Origin: Burkholderiaceae bacterium
Lineage (GTDB): Bacteria > Pseudomonadota > Gammaproteobacteria > Burkholderiales > Burkholderiaceae_C
DNA length: 64,000 nt
Assembly (NCBI GenBank): GCA_026125795.1
Contig: JAHCKM010000003.1
Coordinates: 124,001 to 188,000 of the forward strand
Direction of reading: 5' to 3'
Made by a program: the position numbers and the translations under genes. This document shows, one piece after another, positions 34,170 through 43,780 of this stretch; the stretch's first letter is position 1, and each line of letters begins with the position of its first letter. The notes beneath the pieces were generated by a model that saw only the letters and a program-made list of their open reading frames with translations, was not told the origin of the DNA and ran no database searches.

Positions 34170-35611
34170 CGACGCGGCGGGCGCTGTTGCGCGCGGCCGG
34201 CGCGTTAGGCACCGTGAGCGGTGCCGGCTGCACGATGGTCGACCGCCTCACCGGCGGCAACGACACGCAGACCGAGCTGCCGATCAACATCGTCGAAGAT
34301 CTGGCGCAGCGCACGTTCCGCTACTTCTGGGAAACCACCAACGCGCACAACGGGCTCGCGCCCGACCGCTGGCCCAAACAGAGCCCGTGCAGCATCGCCG
34401 CCGTCGGCTTCGCGCTCACCGCTTACTGCATCGGAGTCGAACGCGGTTATGTCTCGCGCGAGGAGGCGCGTGCGCGTACGCTGCTGACGCTGCGCTTCCT
34501 GCGCGATCTGCCGCAGGGCCCGCGCGCCAAAGGCATGGCGGGCTACCGCGGCTTCTTCTATCACTTCGTCGAGATGGACACCGGCCTGCGCGCCGGCGAC
34601 TGCGAGCTGTCGACCGTCGATACCACGTTGCTGCTGTGCGGCGCCTTGCATGCACAGGCGTTCTTCGACGGCGAGGATACCGACGAGATGCGCATCCGCC
34701 GGCTGGTGGACGAGCTCACCACGCGCGTCGACTGGCGCTGGGCTCAGACGCGCCCGCCCACCATCTCGCTGGGTTGGAAGCCGGAAAGCGGCTTTCTGCC
34801 GTACGACTGGCGCGGGTACAACGAAGCGGCCGTGGTCTACCTGCTGGCCCTGGGACATCCGTCGCGACCGGTGGAGCCCAGCGCGTGGAACGCGTGGACC
34901 AAGGATTTCCGCGCCAACTGGTCCACCTTCCACGGTCGGCAGGGGCTGAACTTTCCACCGCTGTTCGGGCACCAGTACTCCAACGTGTGGGTCGACTTTC
35001 GCGACGTGCGCGACGCGTTCTCGCGCCGCCACAACTTCGACTACGCCGAGAACAGCCGCCGTGCGGCGTACGCGCAGCGCGCCTATGCGATGCTGAACCC
35101 GAAGGGATGGAAGGGCTACGACGCCGACATCTGGGGCTTCACCGCATGCGACGGTCCGGCCGACATGATCGCGCCGTACCGCGGCCAGTCGCGGCGCTTC
35201 TATTCCTACGTGGCGCGCGGCGCCGGCGGCGGCAAGGTCGCGTCGGTCGACGACGGCACGATCGCGCCCACCGCCGCCGCGTCGTCGATCGGGTTCGCAC
35301 CCGACATCGCGATTCCCGCGATCCTGACGATGGTCAAGCGCTACGGCAGGCACATCTACGGCCGCTACGGATTCGTCGATGCGTTCAACCCGAGCTTCAC
35401 CTACGAGAAGGCGCAGCTGACGTTCGGCCGCGTGGTTCCCGGTGTCGGCTGGGTGGCCACCGACTACCTCGGCATCGATCAGGGGCCGATCCTGGCGATG
35501 ATCGCCAATTTCACCAACGGTTCGGTGTGGCAGACGATGACCAAGTGCGTGCAGCTGCGCCGCGGTCTGCAACGCGCGGGCTTCACCGGCGGCTGGCTCG
35601 AGGAGGACTGA
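34166..35611 (+). CDS. Exported PF10091 (GH144-like) glucanase
   Basis: The 481-residue protein matches the glycoamylase-like PF10091 family, which includes the GH144 endo-beta-1,2-glucanases and the C-terminal domain of cyclic-glucan synthases. Typical segments are RTFRYFWE, the acidic HFVEMDTGLRAGDCELSTVDT, and SGFLPYDWRGYNEA. The N-terminus (TTRRALLRAAGALGTVSGAGC) looks like a Tat-type or lipoprotein signal with an imperfect lipobox at C23. Predicted role: endo-cleavage of a beta-glucan in the periplasm or on the membrane. Beta-1,2 linkage is inferred from family, not shown. It overlaps the GH1 gene by four bases. Confidence 0.85.
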   Translation: MTTRRALLRAAGALGTVSGAGCTMVDRLTGGNDTQTELPINIVEDLAQRTFRYFWETTNAHNGLAPDRWPKQSPCSIAAVGFALTAYCIGVERGYVSREEARARTLLTLRFLRDLPQGPRAKGMAGYRGFFYHFVEMDTGLRAGDCELSTVDTTLLLCGALHAQAFFDGEDTDEMRIRRLVDELTTRVDWRWAQTRPPTISLGWKPESGFLPYDWRGYNEAAVVYLLALGHPSRPVEPSAWNAWTKDFRANWSTFHGRQGLNFPPLFGHQYSNVWVDFRDVRDAFSRRHNFDYAENSRRAAYAQRAYAMLNPKGWKGYDADIWGFTACDGPADMIAPYRGQSRRFYSYVARGAGGGKVASVDDGTIAPTAAASSIGFAPDIAIPAILTMVKRYGRHIYGRYGFVDAFNPSFTYEKAQLTFGRVVPGVGWVATDYLGIDQGPILAMIANFTNGSVWQTMTKCVQLRRGLQRAGFTGGWLEED

Positions 35612-35613
35612 CC

Positions 35614-36891
35614 GTGGCCGGACGGCGGGCTGTGTTGCGCGCCGCCGCAGGCGCGTGCACGCTGGCGCTGGGCGGCTGCACGCGCCCGGGCGCCGGACCG
35701 CTGCGCTTCTGGGGCATGGGCCGCGAGGGCGAGGTGGTGGGCCAGTTGCTGACCGACTTCCAGCGCGAACACCCCGAGGTCAGTGTGCGCGTGGAGCAGC
35801 TGCCGTGGACCGCGGCGCACGAGAAGCTGCTCACCGCGTTTGCCGGCGATGCCACGCCCGACCTGGCGCAGCTCGGCAATACCTGGATTGCCGAGTTCGC
35901 GGCCCTGAATGCCCTGGAGCCGCTGCAACCCTGGCTCGAGCGCGACGGCGGCATCTCGCGCAGCGACTATTTCGACGGCATCTGGCGCACCAACGAGATC
36001 GACGGCACGCTGGTCGGCGTGCCTTGGTACGTCGACACGCGGCTGCTGTTCTACCGGCGCGACCTGTTCGAACGTGCCGGCGTTCCCGCGATGCCCGACA
36101 ACTGGGCCGGCTTCACCGCCGCACTCGACGCGTTGCAGCGCGCCGGCACGCCGCATCCGCTGCTGCTTCCAGTGCAGGAGTTCGAGCCGTTGCTGGCCTT
36201 TGCGCTGCAGAGCGACGATGCGCTGCTGCGCGACGGCGGGCGCTTCGGCAACTTCCGCAGCGCGGGGTTCCGGCGCGCGCTCGCTTTCTACATGGAGCGC
36301 TTCGCGCGCGGCCACGCGCCGACGATCAGCGGTGGCGACATCGCCAACCTGTGGCAGGAGTTCGGCCGTGGCACGTTCGCCTGCTTCATCTCCGGACCCT
36401 GGAATATCGGCGAGCTGGACCGCCGTCTGCCCGCCGCCTTGCGCGGCAGCTGGGCCACGGCGCCGCTGCCCGGGCCCGGCGGCCCGGGCGCGTCGACGGC
36501 CGGGGGCTCCAGCCTGGTGGTGTTCCGCCGCTCGCGCCGCCAGGCCGACGCGATGAAGCTGCTGTCGTTCCTGAGCCGGCCCGAGGTGCAGTTGCGCTTC
36601 CATGCGCTCACCGGCGACATGCCGCCGCGGCGCAGCGCCTGGGCGCGCGCGCCGCTGGCAAGCGACGCACGAGCCCGTGCATTCGCGACGCAACTGGAGC
36701 GCGCCAAGCCATCGCCCGCCGTGCCGGAATGGGAACGCATCGCGCAGGAGATGCAGCTCGTTGCGACGCGTGCGGTGGCCGAGCGCTGGAGCATCGAGCA
36801 GGCCACCACGGTGCTCGATGCGCGCGTCGACGCGTTTCTCGCCAAGCGGCGCTGGATGCTGGAGCGCGCGGCGCGCAGCGGCAGCGCATGA
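35614..36891 (+). CDS. ABC sugar-binding lipoprotein (family 1 solute-binding protein)
   Basis: The 425-residue MalE-type binding protein starts at GTG 35614, two bases after the previous stop, with GAGGAGG ahead of it. The signal carries RR and a good lipobox (LALGGC), so it is probably a lipoprotein. Conserved features include the N-terminal lobe PDLAQLGNTWIAEFAAL, and the hinge and pocket region VPWYVDTRLLFYRRDLF. It delivers oligosaccharide to the two permeases that follow. Confidence 0.9.
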   Translation: MAGRRAVLRAAAGACTLALGGCTRPGAGPLRFWGMGREGEVVGQLLTDFQREHPEVSVRVEQLPWTAAHEKLLTAFAGDATPDLAQLGNTWIAEFAALNALEPLQPWLERDGGISRSDYFDGIWRTNEIDGTLVGVPWYVDTRLLFYRRDLFERAGVPAMPDNWAGFTAALDALQRAGTPHPLLLPVQEFEPLLAFALQSDDALLRDGGRFGNFRSAGFRRALAFYMERFARGHAPTISGGDIANLWQEFGRGTFACFISGPWNIGELDRRLPAALRGSWATAPLPGPGGPGASTAGGSSLVVFRRSRRQADAMKLLSFLSRPEVQLRFHALTGDMPPRRSAWARAPLASDARARAFATQLERAKPSPAVPEWERIAQEMQLVATRAVAERWSIEQATTVLDARVDAFLAKRRWMLERAARSGSA

Positions 36892-37778
36892 AGAAGCGCT
36901 CTCTCGTCGCGTGGGTGTTCGTCGGCCCCGCCGTCTCGGTGATCGGCCTGTTTTTCCTGCTGCCCGTGCTCGCCGGCCTGGCATTGAGCATGACCGACTT
37001 CGATCTCTACGCGCTGGCCGACCTGCGCAACCTGCGCTTTGCCGGGCTCGACAACTACGCGCACGTGCTGGCGCTGCCGCTGTTCTGGAAGGCGCTCGGC
37101 AACACGCTGTACTTCGTGGTCGTCGGCGTGCCGCTGTCGATCGTGCTGTCGCTGGCCATGGCGGTGTTGCTGCAGTCGCCGCTGGCGCGCTTCAAGCCTT
37201 TCTATCGCACCGCGCTGTTCGCGCCGGTGGTGACCACGCTGGTCGCGGTGGCGGTGATCTGGCGCTACCTGCTGCACGTGCGTTATGGCCTTGTCAACGA
37301 GGGCCTGGGCAAGCTGGGGATGGGGCCGTTCGACTGGCTCGGCGATCCCGATTGGGCGATGCCCTCGATCATCTTGTTCGCGGTGTGGAAGGGCTTCGGC
37401 GCCAACATGATCATCTTCGTCGCCGCGCTGCAGGCGATCCCGCCGGAACTCTACGAAGCCGCGCGGCTCGACGGCGCGACGCGCTGGCAGCAGTTCCGGC
37501 ACGTGACACTGCCGATGCTCCGGCCCACGCTGCTGCTGGTGAGCGTGCTGACGATGGCGGGCTACTTCCAGCTGTTCGCCGAGCCGTACGTGATGACGCA
37601 GGGCGGACCGCTGCAGAGCACGGTGTCGGTGCTGTACCTGATGTACGAGGAAGGATTCCGCTGGTGGAACCTGGGCACTGCGTCGGCGGTGGCGTTCCTG
37701 TTGTTCGTGTTGATGATCGGCGTCACGCAAGGCCTGCTGCGCCTCGGCCGTCGTGGCGAAGAGGCGGCGGCCGGATGA
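36888..37778 (+). CDS. CUT1-type sugar ABC permease (MalF/UgpA-like)
   Basis: The 296-residue permease has six hydrophobic segments and the EAA loop EAARLDGATRWQQFRHVTLP that contacts the ATPase. The length is that of UgpA/LacF rather than MalF. ATGA overlaps join it to both neighbours. The ATPase partner is not encoded in this cluster. Confidence 0.92.
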   Translation: MKKRSLVAWVFVGPAVSVIGLFFLLPVLAGLALSMTDFDLYALADLRNLRFAGLDNYAHVLALPLFWKALGNTLYFVVVGVPLSIVLSLAMAVLLQSPLARFKPFYRTALFAPVVTTLVAVAVIWRYLLHVRYGLVNEGLGKLGMGPFDWLGDPDWAMPSIILFAVWKGFGANMIIFVAALQAIPPELYEAARLDGATRWQQFRHVTLPMLRPTLLLVSVLTMAGYFQLFAEPYVMTQGGPLQSTVSVLYLMYEEGFRWWNLGTASAVAFLLFVLMIGVTQGLLRLGRRGEEAAAG

Positions 37779-38593
37779 AGCGCAGCCCCGCGGCCACGCT
37801 CGTCAACGCCGCACTGGCGCTGGCGGCCGCGTTCGCGTTGTTTCCGCTGCTGTGGATGGTGTCGGTGTCGTTCATGCAGCCCGGTGCGGCCAGCAGTTAC
37901 CCACCGCCGATCCTGCCCGCCGACCCCACGTTGAACAACTACCGAGAGCTGTTCGCACACGCCGGCATGGGCGGCTATCTGCTCAACAGTCTGGTCATCG
38001 CCTGCAGCGTCACGGCGATCTCTGTGCTGTTCAATGCGATGGCCGGCTATGCATTCGCCAAGCTGCGCTTTCGCGGCCGCGATGCCCTGTTCAAGTCGCT
38101 GCTCGCCGCGCTGGTGATCCCGGGGCAGGTGGCGATGATGCCGCTGTTCCTGATGCTCAAGGCGATGGGCCTGGTGAACACCTGGGCCGGTGTCATCGTG
38201 CCCGGCATGGCCGGCGTGTTCGGCATCTACCTCGTGCGCCAGTACGCGCGCAGCCTGCCCGACGCGCTGCTGGAGTCGGCGCGCATGGATGGCGCCGGCG
38301 AGCTGAAGATCTTCTTCCTGGTGGTGCTGCCGCTGCTCAAGCCGGTGCTGGTCACGCTCGCGGTGTTCGCTTTCCTCGGCAGCTGGAACGACTTCATGTG
38401 GCCGCTGATCGTGCTCACCGACGGCACGCTGCACACCGCGCCGGTGGCGTTGGCCTCGTTGTCTCGCGAGCATGTGCAGGACAGCGAGCTGATGATGGCC
38501 GGCTCGGTGGTCACGATCGCGCCGGTGCTGGTGTTGTTCCTCGGCTTGCAGCGGTACTACATGCAAGGGCTGCTGGTGGGTGGCGTGAAGTGA
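37775..38593 (+). CDS. CUT1-type sugar ABC permease (MalG-like)
   Basis: The 272-residue permease has about six hydrophobic segments and the EAA loop ESARMDGAGELKIFFLVVLP. It ends with the MalG-type C-terminal segment FLGLQRYYMQGLLVGGVK. It pairs with the preceding permease. The next gene starts on a GTG that overlaps its stop. Confidence 0.92.
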   Translation: MKRSPAATLVNAALALAAAFALFPLLWMVSVSFMQPGAASSYPPPILPADPTLNNYRELFAHAGMGGYLLNSLVIACSVTAISVLFNAMAGYAFAKLRFRGRDALFKSLLAALVIPGQVAMMPLFLMLKAMGLVNTWAGVIVPGMAGVFGIYLVRQYARSLPDALLESARMDGAGELKIFFLVVLPLLKPVLVTLAVFAFLGSWNDFMWPLIVLTDGTLHTAPVALASLSREHVQDSELMMAGSVVTIAPVLVLFLGLQRYYMQGLLVGGVK

Positions 38594-41500
38594 CGTGGCG
38601 CGCGGTGCCGTGGAGCGTTTGCGTCGCAGGCTGCCTGATCGGCGGCTCCGTCTGCGCGCAAACCCGGGTGCTCGACGACTTTCGCAGCGCCGCGTCCTGG
38701 CGCGTGGTGTCGTCCGATCAGGTGAAGGCCAGCATGCGGCGCGACGCCGGCGGTGCGCTGTGCCTGCGCTACGACTTCGGCAGCGTCTCGGGCCACGCGC
38801 TGCTGCGCCGCGAGCTGCCGCTGGAGCTGCCGGCGCACTACCTGCTGCGGCTGCGGCTGCACGGCAGCGGTCCGCCCAATGCGTTGCAGCTCAAGCTGGT
38901 CGATGCCAGCGGCGACAACGTGTGGTGGATGAACCGCCCCGACTACCGGCCGCCGCGCACGAGCGCCGAGATGACGATCCGCCAGCGGCAGATCGAGTTC
39001 GCCTGGGGCCCCACCACCGATCGGGTGCTGCGCCGTGCGGCGGCAATCGAGCTGGTGGTGGCCAGCGGCGCCGGAGGCCGCGGGCAGCTGTGCTTCGAGC
39101 AGCTCACTCTGACCGCGCTGCCGCCGCCCGGACCGCGCCCGGCGCCGGTGATCGACACGTCGGCGCGGCACTGGCAGGCGGACCTGGGCGCGCCGCGTGA
39201 GGTGAGCGGCTTGCTGGTGCGCTGGCCGCCGGGCCAGCGAACACGCGACTTCGACGTGCAGCTTTCGGACGATGCGCATCGCTGGCGCACCGTGCGCCGC
39301 GTGCGTGGCTCGGGGCGCGACGTGCAGCTGTTGTGGCTGCCGCCCGAGCTGGAAGCGCGCCACGTGCGCCTGGCGTTCGCGCGGCCCGCCGATGCGCCCA
39401 GCGACGTGCAGGTGATGGGTCCCGAACAATGGCCGTCGCTGAACCGCGCGCTGGCGAGCCTGGCCAGGTTGCTGCCGCGCGGGCGCATGCCGCGCGGCTT
39501 TGTCGATGAGCAAAGCTACTGGACGCTGGTGGGCGTCGACGGCGGCGGCGCGCAATCCGCCGTGATGTCGGAAGACGGCGCGATCGAGCCGCGCAAGCGC
39601 GGGCCTTCGCTGGAGCCCTTCATCGTCGACGAGTCGGGCGGCGTGACCAGCTGGGCCGACGTGCAGATCGAGCACGCGCTGCGCGACGGCTACCTGCCGC
39701 TGCCGCGGGTTCGCTGGTCGGCGCCGGGCCTCGATCTGGCGATCGAGGCGGGCGCCGACGGCACGCGCGAGCGTTCGCAGCTGATCGCACGCTACACGCT
39801 GACCAACACCGGCGACACGCCGCGGCGTCTCACGCTCGCGCTGGCGCTGCGTCCCTGGCAGGTCAATCCGCCGGCGCAGTTCCTCAACACACCGGGCGGT
39901 GCCAGCCCTGTGCGACGGCTGGCGTGGCAGGCCGGCACCTTGCGCGTCGACGGCCAGCCTTGGCTGCACGCGGTCACGCCGCCGGCCAGCGTGGTGGCCG
40001 GCACGTTCGACCAAGGCGACGTGCTGGTCGATGGCGCCGCGCAGCGACCGTTGCGCTCGCTGGTCGACGAACAGGAGCTCGCGGGCGCCGCGCTGCGCTG
40101 GAAGTTTGAGCTGGCGCCGGGCACGTCGCGCAGCGTCGCGGTGGTGTTGCCGTTGTCGGGCACGGAGGCAGCGCCGCCAGCGCGCGCCGACGACGGCTGG
40201 GCGCGCGCCCGGCTCGAGGCGATCGCGCAGCGCTGGCGCGAGCGGCTCAACCGCGTCACGCTCCGCTTGCCGGCCGACGCGCAGGCCACCGTGGACACGC
40301 TGCGCAGCTCGCTGGCGCACATGCTGATGTCGCGTGACGGCCCGGCGCTACAACCCGGCACGCGATCCTATGCGCGCGTCTGGGTGCGCGACGGCGCGAT
40401 GATGGTCGCGGGCCTGCTGCGGCTGGGCGAGTTGCAGGCCGCGCGCGAGTTCGTGCAGTGGTATGCGGGGTTCTTGTTCGCCAGTGGCAAGGTGCCGTGT
40501 TGCGTGGATGCCCGCGGCGCCGACCCGGTGCCCGAGAACGACAGCCACGGCCAGTTCATCTTCGCGGTGGCCGAGCTGTGGAGGCACACCGGCGACCGCG
40601 CGCTGGCACGGCGGTTGTGGCCGCAGGTGGATGCCGCGGCGCGCTACATGGAGCAGCTGCGGCAGTCCGAACGCAGCGCGCTCAACCGCGAGCCGGGGCG
40701 CGAGGCGTTCTTCGGCCTGATGCCGGCCTCGATCAGCCACGAAGGCTACTCGGCCAAGCCGGTGCACTCGTACTGGGATGACTTCTGGGCCTTGGCCGGC
40801 TATCGCGACGCCGCCGATCTGGCCTCCGTGCTCGGTGAGCGCGAGCGCGCGGCCGAACTGGCCCGCCAGCGCGATGAGTTCGCCGCCGATCTCGGCCGCT
40901 CGCTGCGTACGGCGATGGCGCAGCATCGCATCGACCATCTGCCGGGCGCCGCCGAACTCGGCGACTTCGATCCGAGTTCCAGCACGCTGATCTTCAGCCC
41001 CGCGGGTGCCGAAGCGCTGGTGGCGCACAGCACGCTGGAGGCCACCTGGGAGCGCTACTGGCGCGAGTCGCTGCAGCGCATCGAAGGGCGCCGCGTCTGG
41101 GACGACTACACGCCCTACGAGTGGCGCTCGGTGTCGTCATTCGTTCGCCTGGGCCAGCCGCAGCGTGCCCAGGCCCTGGCCGACTTCTTCATGCGCGACC
41201 GGCGTCCGGCGGCCTGGAACCAATGGGCCGAGGTGGTGGGGCGCGAGCCGCGCAAGGTGCGTTTCGTCGGCGACATGCCGCACGCCTGGATCTCCTCGGA
41301 CTTCATCCGAGCCACGCTCGACCGGCTGGCCTACGAGCGCGACGCCGACCATGCGCTGGTGCTGGCCGCCGGGGTGCCGCGCGAGTGGCTGGCACACGGC
41401 GTGGGGGTGCGCGGGCTGCGCACGCGCCACGGTCCGCTGAGCTATCGGATGCAACGCGACGGCTCGACGGTGCACTTGACGGTGGATGTTGGGCTCAGGA

Positions 41501-41643
41501 TGCCCCAAGGCGGTCTCTGGCTCGCCTGGCCGGGCGACGATCCGCTGCCGCAAGCCAGCATCGGCGACCAGCCCGCGGGCTGGGACGGCCGTGCGTTGCG
41601 CATTCCGTCCCTGCCGGCGCAGGTGCGCCTGGCGCTGCCATGA
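38590..41643 (+). CDS. Exported discoidin/six-hairpin glycosidase-like protein
   Basis: The 1017-residue protein starts at GTG 38590 (overlapping TGA), which gives a clean Sec signal ending VCA before QTRVLDDF. Residues about 27-175 look like a galactose-binding-type carbohydrate module, and about 185-285 like an F5/8 discoidin domain. A beta-sandwich linker follows, and from about 570 to 930 there is an (alpha/alpha)6 toroid (RVWVRDGAMM near 596, PENDSHGQ near 648, then repeated helix pairs). Acidic residues in those two motifs are candidate catalytic groups. The family is not one I can name with certainty. As the last gene of the glucan operon it probably trims or binds the polysaccharide outside the cytoplasm. 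Confidence 0.75.
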   Translation: MTWRAVPWSVCVAGCLIGGSVCAQTRVLDDFRSAASWRVVSSDQVKASMRRDAGGALCLRYDFGSVSGHALLRRELPLELPAHYLLRLRLHGSGPPNALQLKLVDASGDNVWWMNRPDYRPPRTSAEMTIRQRQIEFAWGPTTDRVLRRAAAIELVVASGAGGRGQLCFEQLTLTALPPPGPRPAPVIDTSARHWQADLGAPREVSGLLVRWPPGQRTRDFDVQLSDDAHRWRTVRRVRGSGRDVQLLWLPPELEARHVRLAFARPADAPSDVQVMGPEQWPSLNRALASLARLLPRGRMPRGFVDEQSYWTLVGVDGGGAQSAVMSEDGAIEPRKRGPSLEPFIVDESGGVTSWADVQIEHALRDGYLPLPRVRWSAPGLDLAIEAGADGTRERSQLIARYTLTNTGDTPRRLTLALALRPWQVNPPAQFLNTPGGASPVRRLAWQAGTLRVDGQPWLHAVTPPASVVAGTFDQGDVLVDGAAQRPLRSLVDEQELAGAALRWKFELAPGTSRSVAVVLPLSGTEAAPPARADDGWARARLEAIAQRWRERLNRVTLRLPADAQATVDTLRSSLAHMLMSRDGPALQPGTRSYARVWVRDGAMMVAGLLRLGELQAAREFVQWYAGFLFASGKVPCCVDARGADPVPENDSHGQFIFAVAELWRHTGDRALARRLWPQVDAAARYMEQLRQSERSALNREPGREAFFGLMPASISHEGYSAKPVHSYWDDFWALAGYRDAADLASVLGERERAAELARQRDEFAADLGRSLRTAMAQHRIDHLPGAAELGDFDPSSSTLIFSPAGAEALVAHSTLEATWERYWRESLQRIEGRRVWDDYTPYEWRSVSSFVRLGQPQRAQALADFFMRDRRPAAWNQWAEVVGREPRKVRFVGDMPHAWISSDFIRATLDRLAYERDADHALVLAAGVPREWLAHGVGVRGLRTRHGPLSYRMQRDGSTVHLTVDVGLRMPQGGLWLAWPGDDPLPQASIGDQPAGWDGRALRIPSLPAQVRLALP

Positions 41644-41656
41644 GAACTCGGCCGCG

Positions 41657-42625
41657 CTAGTCGATGCGCGCGCCGCTGGCTTTGACCACGCCTTCGTACT
41701 TGGCGAGTTCGCTGCGCACGAACGCGGCAAACTGTTCCGGCGTGGTCGGCGACAGCTCGGCCATCAAAGCGCCGGCGCGCGCCTTCACCTCGGGCGAGGC
41801 CATTGCATCGACGAAGGCGGCGTTCAGACGCTGCGTCGTTTCGGCCGGCAGCCTGGCGGGGCCGAACAAGCCGAACCAGGTGTCGACATCGAAGTCGCCC
41901 AGGCCGAAATCGCGGGCGCTCTCGGCGATGGTGGGAACCTCGGGCATGACGCTGGAGCGGCGCTGCGTGGTGACCGCGAGCGCGCGCAGCTTGCCGGCGC
42001 GGATGTTGGCCGACGCGCTGGCGAGGTTGTCGAACGTCAGGTCGACCTGGCCCGACATCAGCGCCAGCTGCGCGGCTGCCCCACCGGCGTATGGGATGTG
42101 CACGATGAACACACCGGCCTTGGCCTTGAACATCTCGCCGGCCAGGTGGCCGGCGCTGCCGTTGCCGCCCGAGCCGTAGTTGAGCCTGCCCGGTTGCGCG
42201 CGCGCCGCGACGACCAGATCGCGCACCGAGCCGACGCGCAGCCGCTGCGCCGCCTCGACGTTCATCACCAGCACGTTGGGTACCTGCGCCACGCGCGTGA
42301 TCGGCGTGAAGTCGCGCAGCGGGTCGTACGGGATCTTGGCGTAGAGCCACGGGTTGATCGCGTGCGTGGCCACAGCGCCCATCACGATGGTGGTGCCATC
42401 GGGCGGCGACTTCGCCACCAAGTCGGCACCGATGTTGCCGCCGGCGCCGGGACGGTTCTCGACGATCACGGTGCCCAGCGCGTCTTTCACGCGTTCAGCC
42501 AGGACACGCGCGATCACGTCGAGCGGGCCGCCGGCCGGGTAGGGGACGACGAGGCGAATCGGTCTGGCTTGGGCGCGTGCGAACGGTGCGGCGGCGAGCA
42601 GGGCGAGGACGGTGCGTCGTTGCAT
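41657..42625 (-). CDS. Bug/TctC family periplasmic binding protein
   Basis: The 322-residue protein has a signal peptide (MQRRTVLALLAAAPFARA) and the Bug family start PIRLVVPYPAGGPLDVIARVLAE, followed by VVENRPGAGGNIGADLVAKSPPDG. These proteins bind small carboxylates or amides for TTT transporters or signalling; the membrane genes are not here. ATG 42625 gives the usual length; ATG 42640, overlapping the upstream stop, would add five residues. It is cotranscribed with the reductase gene upstream. The ligand is unknown. Confidence 0.92.
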   Translation of the reverse strand: MQRRTVLALLAAAPFARAQARPIRLVVPYPAGGPLDVIARVLAERVKDALGTVIVENRPGAGGNIGADLVAKSPPDGTTIVMGAVATHAINPWLYAKIPYDPLRDFTPITRVAQVPNVLVMNVEAAQRLRVGSVRDLVVAARAQPGRLNYGSGGNGSAGHLAGEMFKAKAGVFIVHIPYAGGAAAQLALMSGQVDLTFDNLASASANIRAGKLRALAVTTQRRSSVMPEVPTIAESARDFGLGDFDVDTWFGLFGPARLPAETTQRLNAAFVDAMASPEVKARAGALMAELSPTTPEQFAAFVRSELAKYEGVVKASGARID

Positions 42626-42632
42626 GGGCGCT

Positions 42633-43673
42633 TTACGCATCGGGGTGCTTGTCCTTTTCTGACGTGAACGCATCGGCGTAGAACTCCTCGTCCGGCAGCT
42701 TGCAGCGTGCCACGAAGTCGCGCCGCGCCGACTCCACCATGATCGGCGTGCCACAGGCATAGACCTGATGACCCGACAGATCGGGCAGGTCGTGCATCAC
42801 CGCTTCGTGCACGAGTCCGATGCGGCCGCGCCAGCCGTCGTCGGCGCGCGGCTCGGACAACACCGGGACGTAGCGCAGGGTCGGTATCGATTGCGCGGTG
42901 GCATCGGCCCATTCGTGCAGGTACAGGTCGACGCGCGACCGGCAACCCCAGTACAACACCGCGGGTCGGCGCATGTCGTGGGCGCGCATGTGTTCGATGA
43001 TCGCCTTGATCGGCGCGAACCCGGTGCCCGAGGCCAGCAGCACGATCGGCTTGTCGGAGTCCTCGCGCAGGAAGAAGCTGCCGTAGGGCCCTTCCATGCG
43101 CAGGATCTCTTTTTCCTTCATGGCGCCGAAGACATGGTCGGTGAACACGCCGCCCGGCATGTGGCGCAGGTGCAGCTCGATCGCGGGAGGCGTGCCGAGC
43201 TGCCCCGGCGCGGTGGCGATCGAATAGCTGCGCCGCGTCCCATCCTTGAGGATGAACTCGATGTACTGGCCGGCGCGATAGCGCAACGCCTGGTTGGCCG
43301 GCAGCTGAAGCCTCAGCACGAGCACGTCGGGCGCCCGACGCTCCATGGCCATCACCCGGCACGGCATGCGCACCACCGGATGCTCGCCGGCGCCAGGCAC
43401 CATGCGCGCCTCGATCACACAATCGGTCTGCGGCGTGGCGCAGCACGGCAGGATCAGTCCGGCATCCTCCTCGGCCACCGACAAGGCCTTGAGCTGGTGC
43501 GCGCCGTGGATGACCCGACCTTCCAGCAGCCGGCTCTTGCACGTGCCGCAGGCGCCGTCCTTGCAGCCATAGGGCAGTCCGATGCCGGCACGGATGGCGG
43601 CGGTCAGGATGGGTTCGTCGCGTTCGACCTGAAAGCTGCGTTCGGCCGGGCGCACGATGACGGTGATGCTCAT
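42633..43673 (-). CDS. NAD(P)H-dependent flavin/iron-sulfur reductase (AscD-like)
   Basis: The 346-residue electron-transfer protein has an N-terminal plant-type 2Fe-2S domain (CKDGACGTC with the fourth Cys in LPCC), an FAD-binding domain (RRSYSIA) and an NAD(P)-binding domain (GTGFAPIKA, ACGTPIM). Homologues are often labelled CDP-6-deoxy-3,4-glucoseen reductase, but no deoxysugar genes adjoin. It probably supplies electrons to an oxygenase or reductase elsewhere. Only seven bases separate it from the Bug gene. Confidence 0.92.
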   Translation of the reverse strand: MSITVIVRPAERSFQVERDEPILTAAIRAGIGLPYGCKDGACGTCKSRLLEGRVIHGAHQLKALSVAEEDAGLILPCCATPQTDCVIEARMVPGAGEHPVVRMPCRVMAMERRAPDVLVLRLQLPANQALRYRAGQYIEFILKDGTRRSYSIATAPGQLGTPPAIELHLRHMPGGVFTDHVFGAMKEKEILRMEGPYGSFFLREDSDKPIVLLASGTGFAPIKAIIEHMRAHDMRRPAVLYWGCRSRVDLYLHEWADATAQSIPTLRYVPVLSEPRADDGWRGRIGLVHEAVMHDLPDLSGHQVYACGTPIMVESARRDFVARCKLPDEEFYADAFTSEKDKHPDA

Positions 43674-43780
43674 CGGCTGGATTTCGGCCGCGCGCGGAAA
43701 CGTTGCGCGTGCCTCTACACTGGAATTCACCCTGCATTGTGCCCGTGCCCCCAAGCCCCCCGCTTGCGACCGTCTGATCG

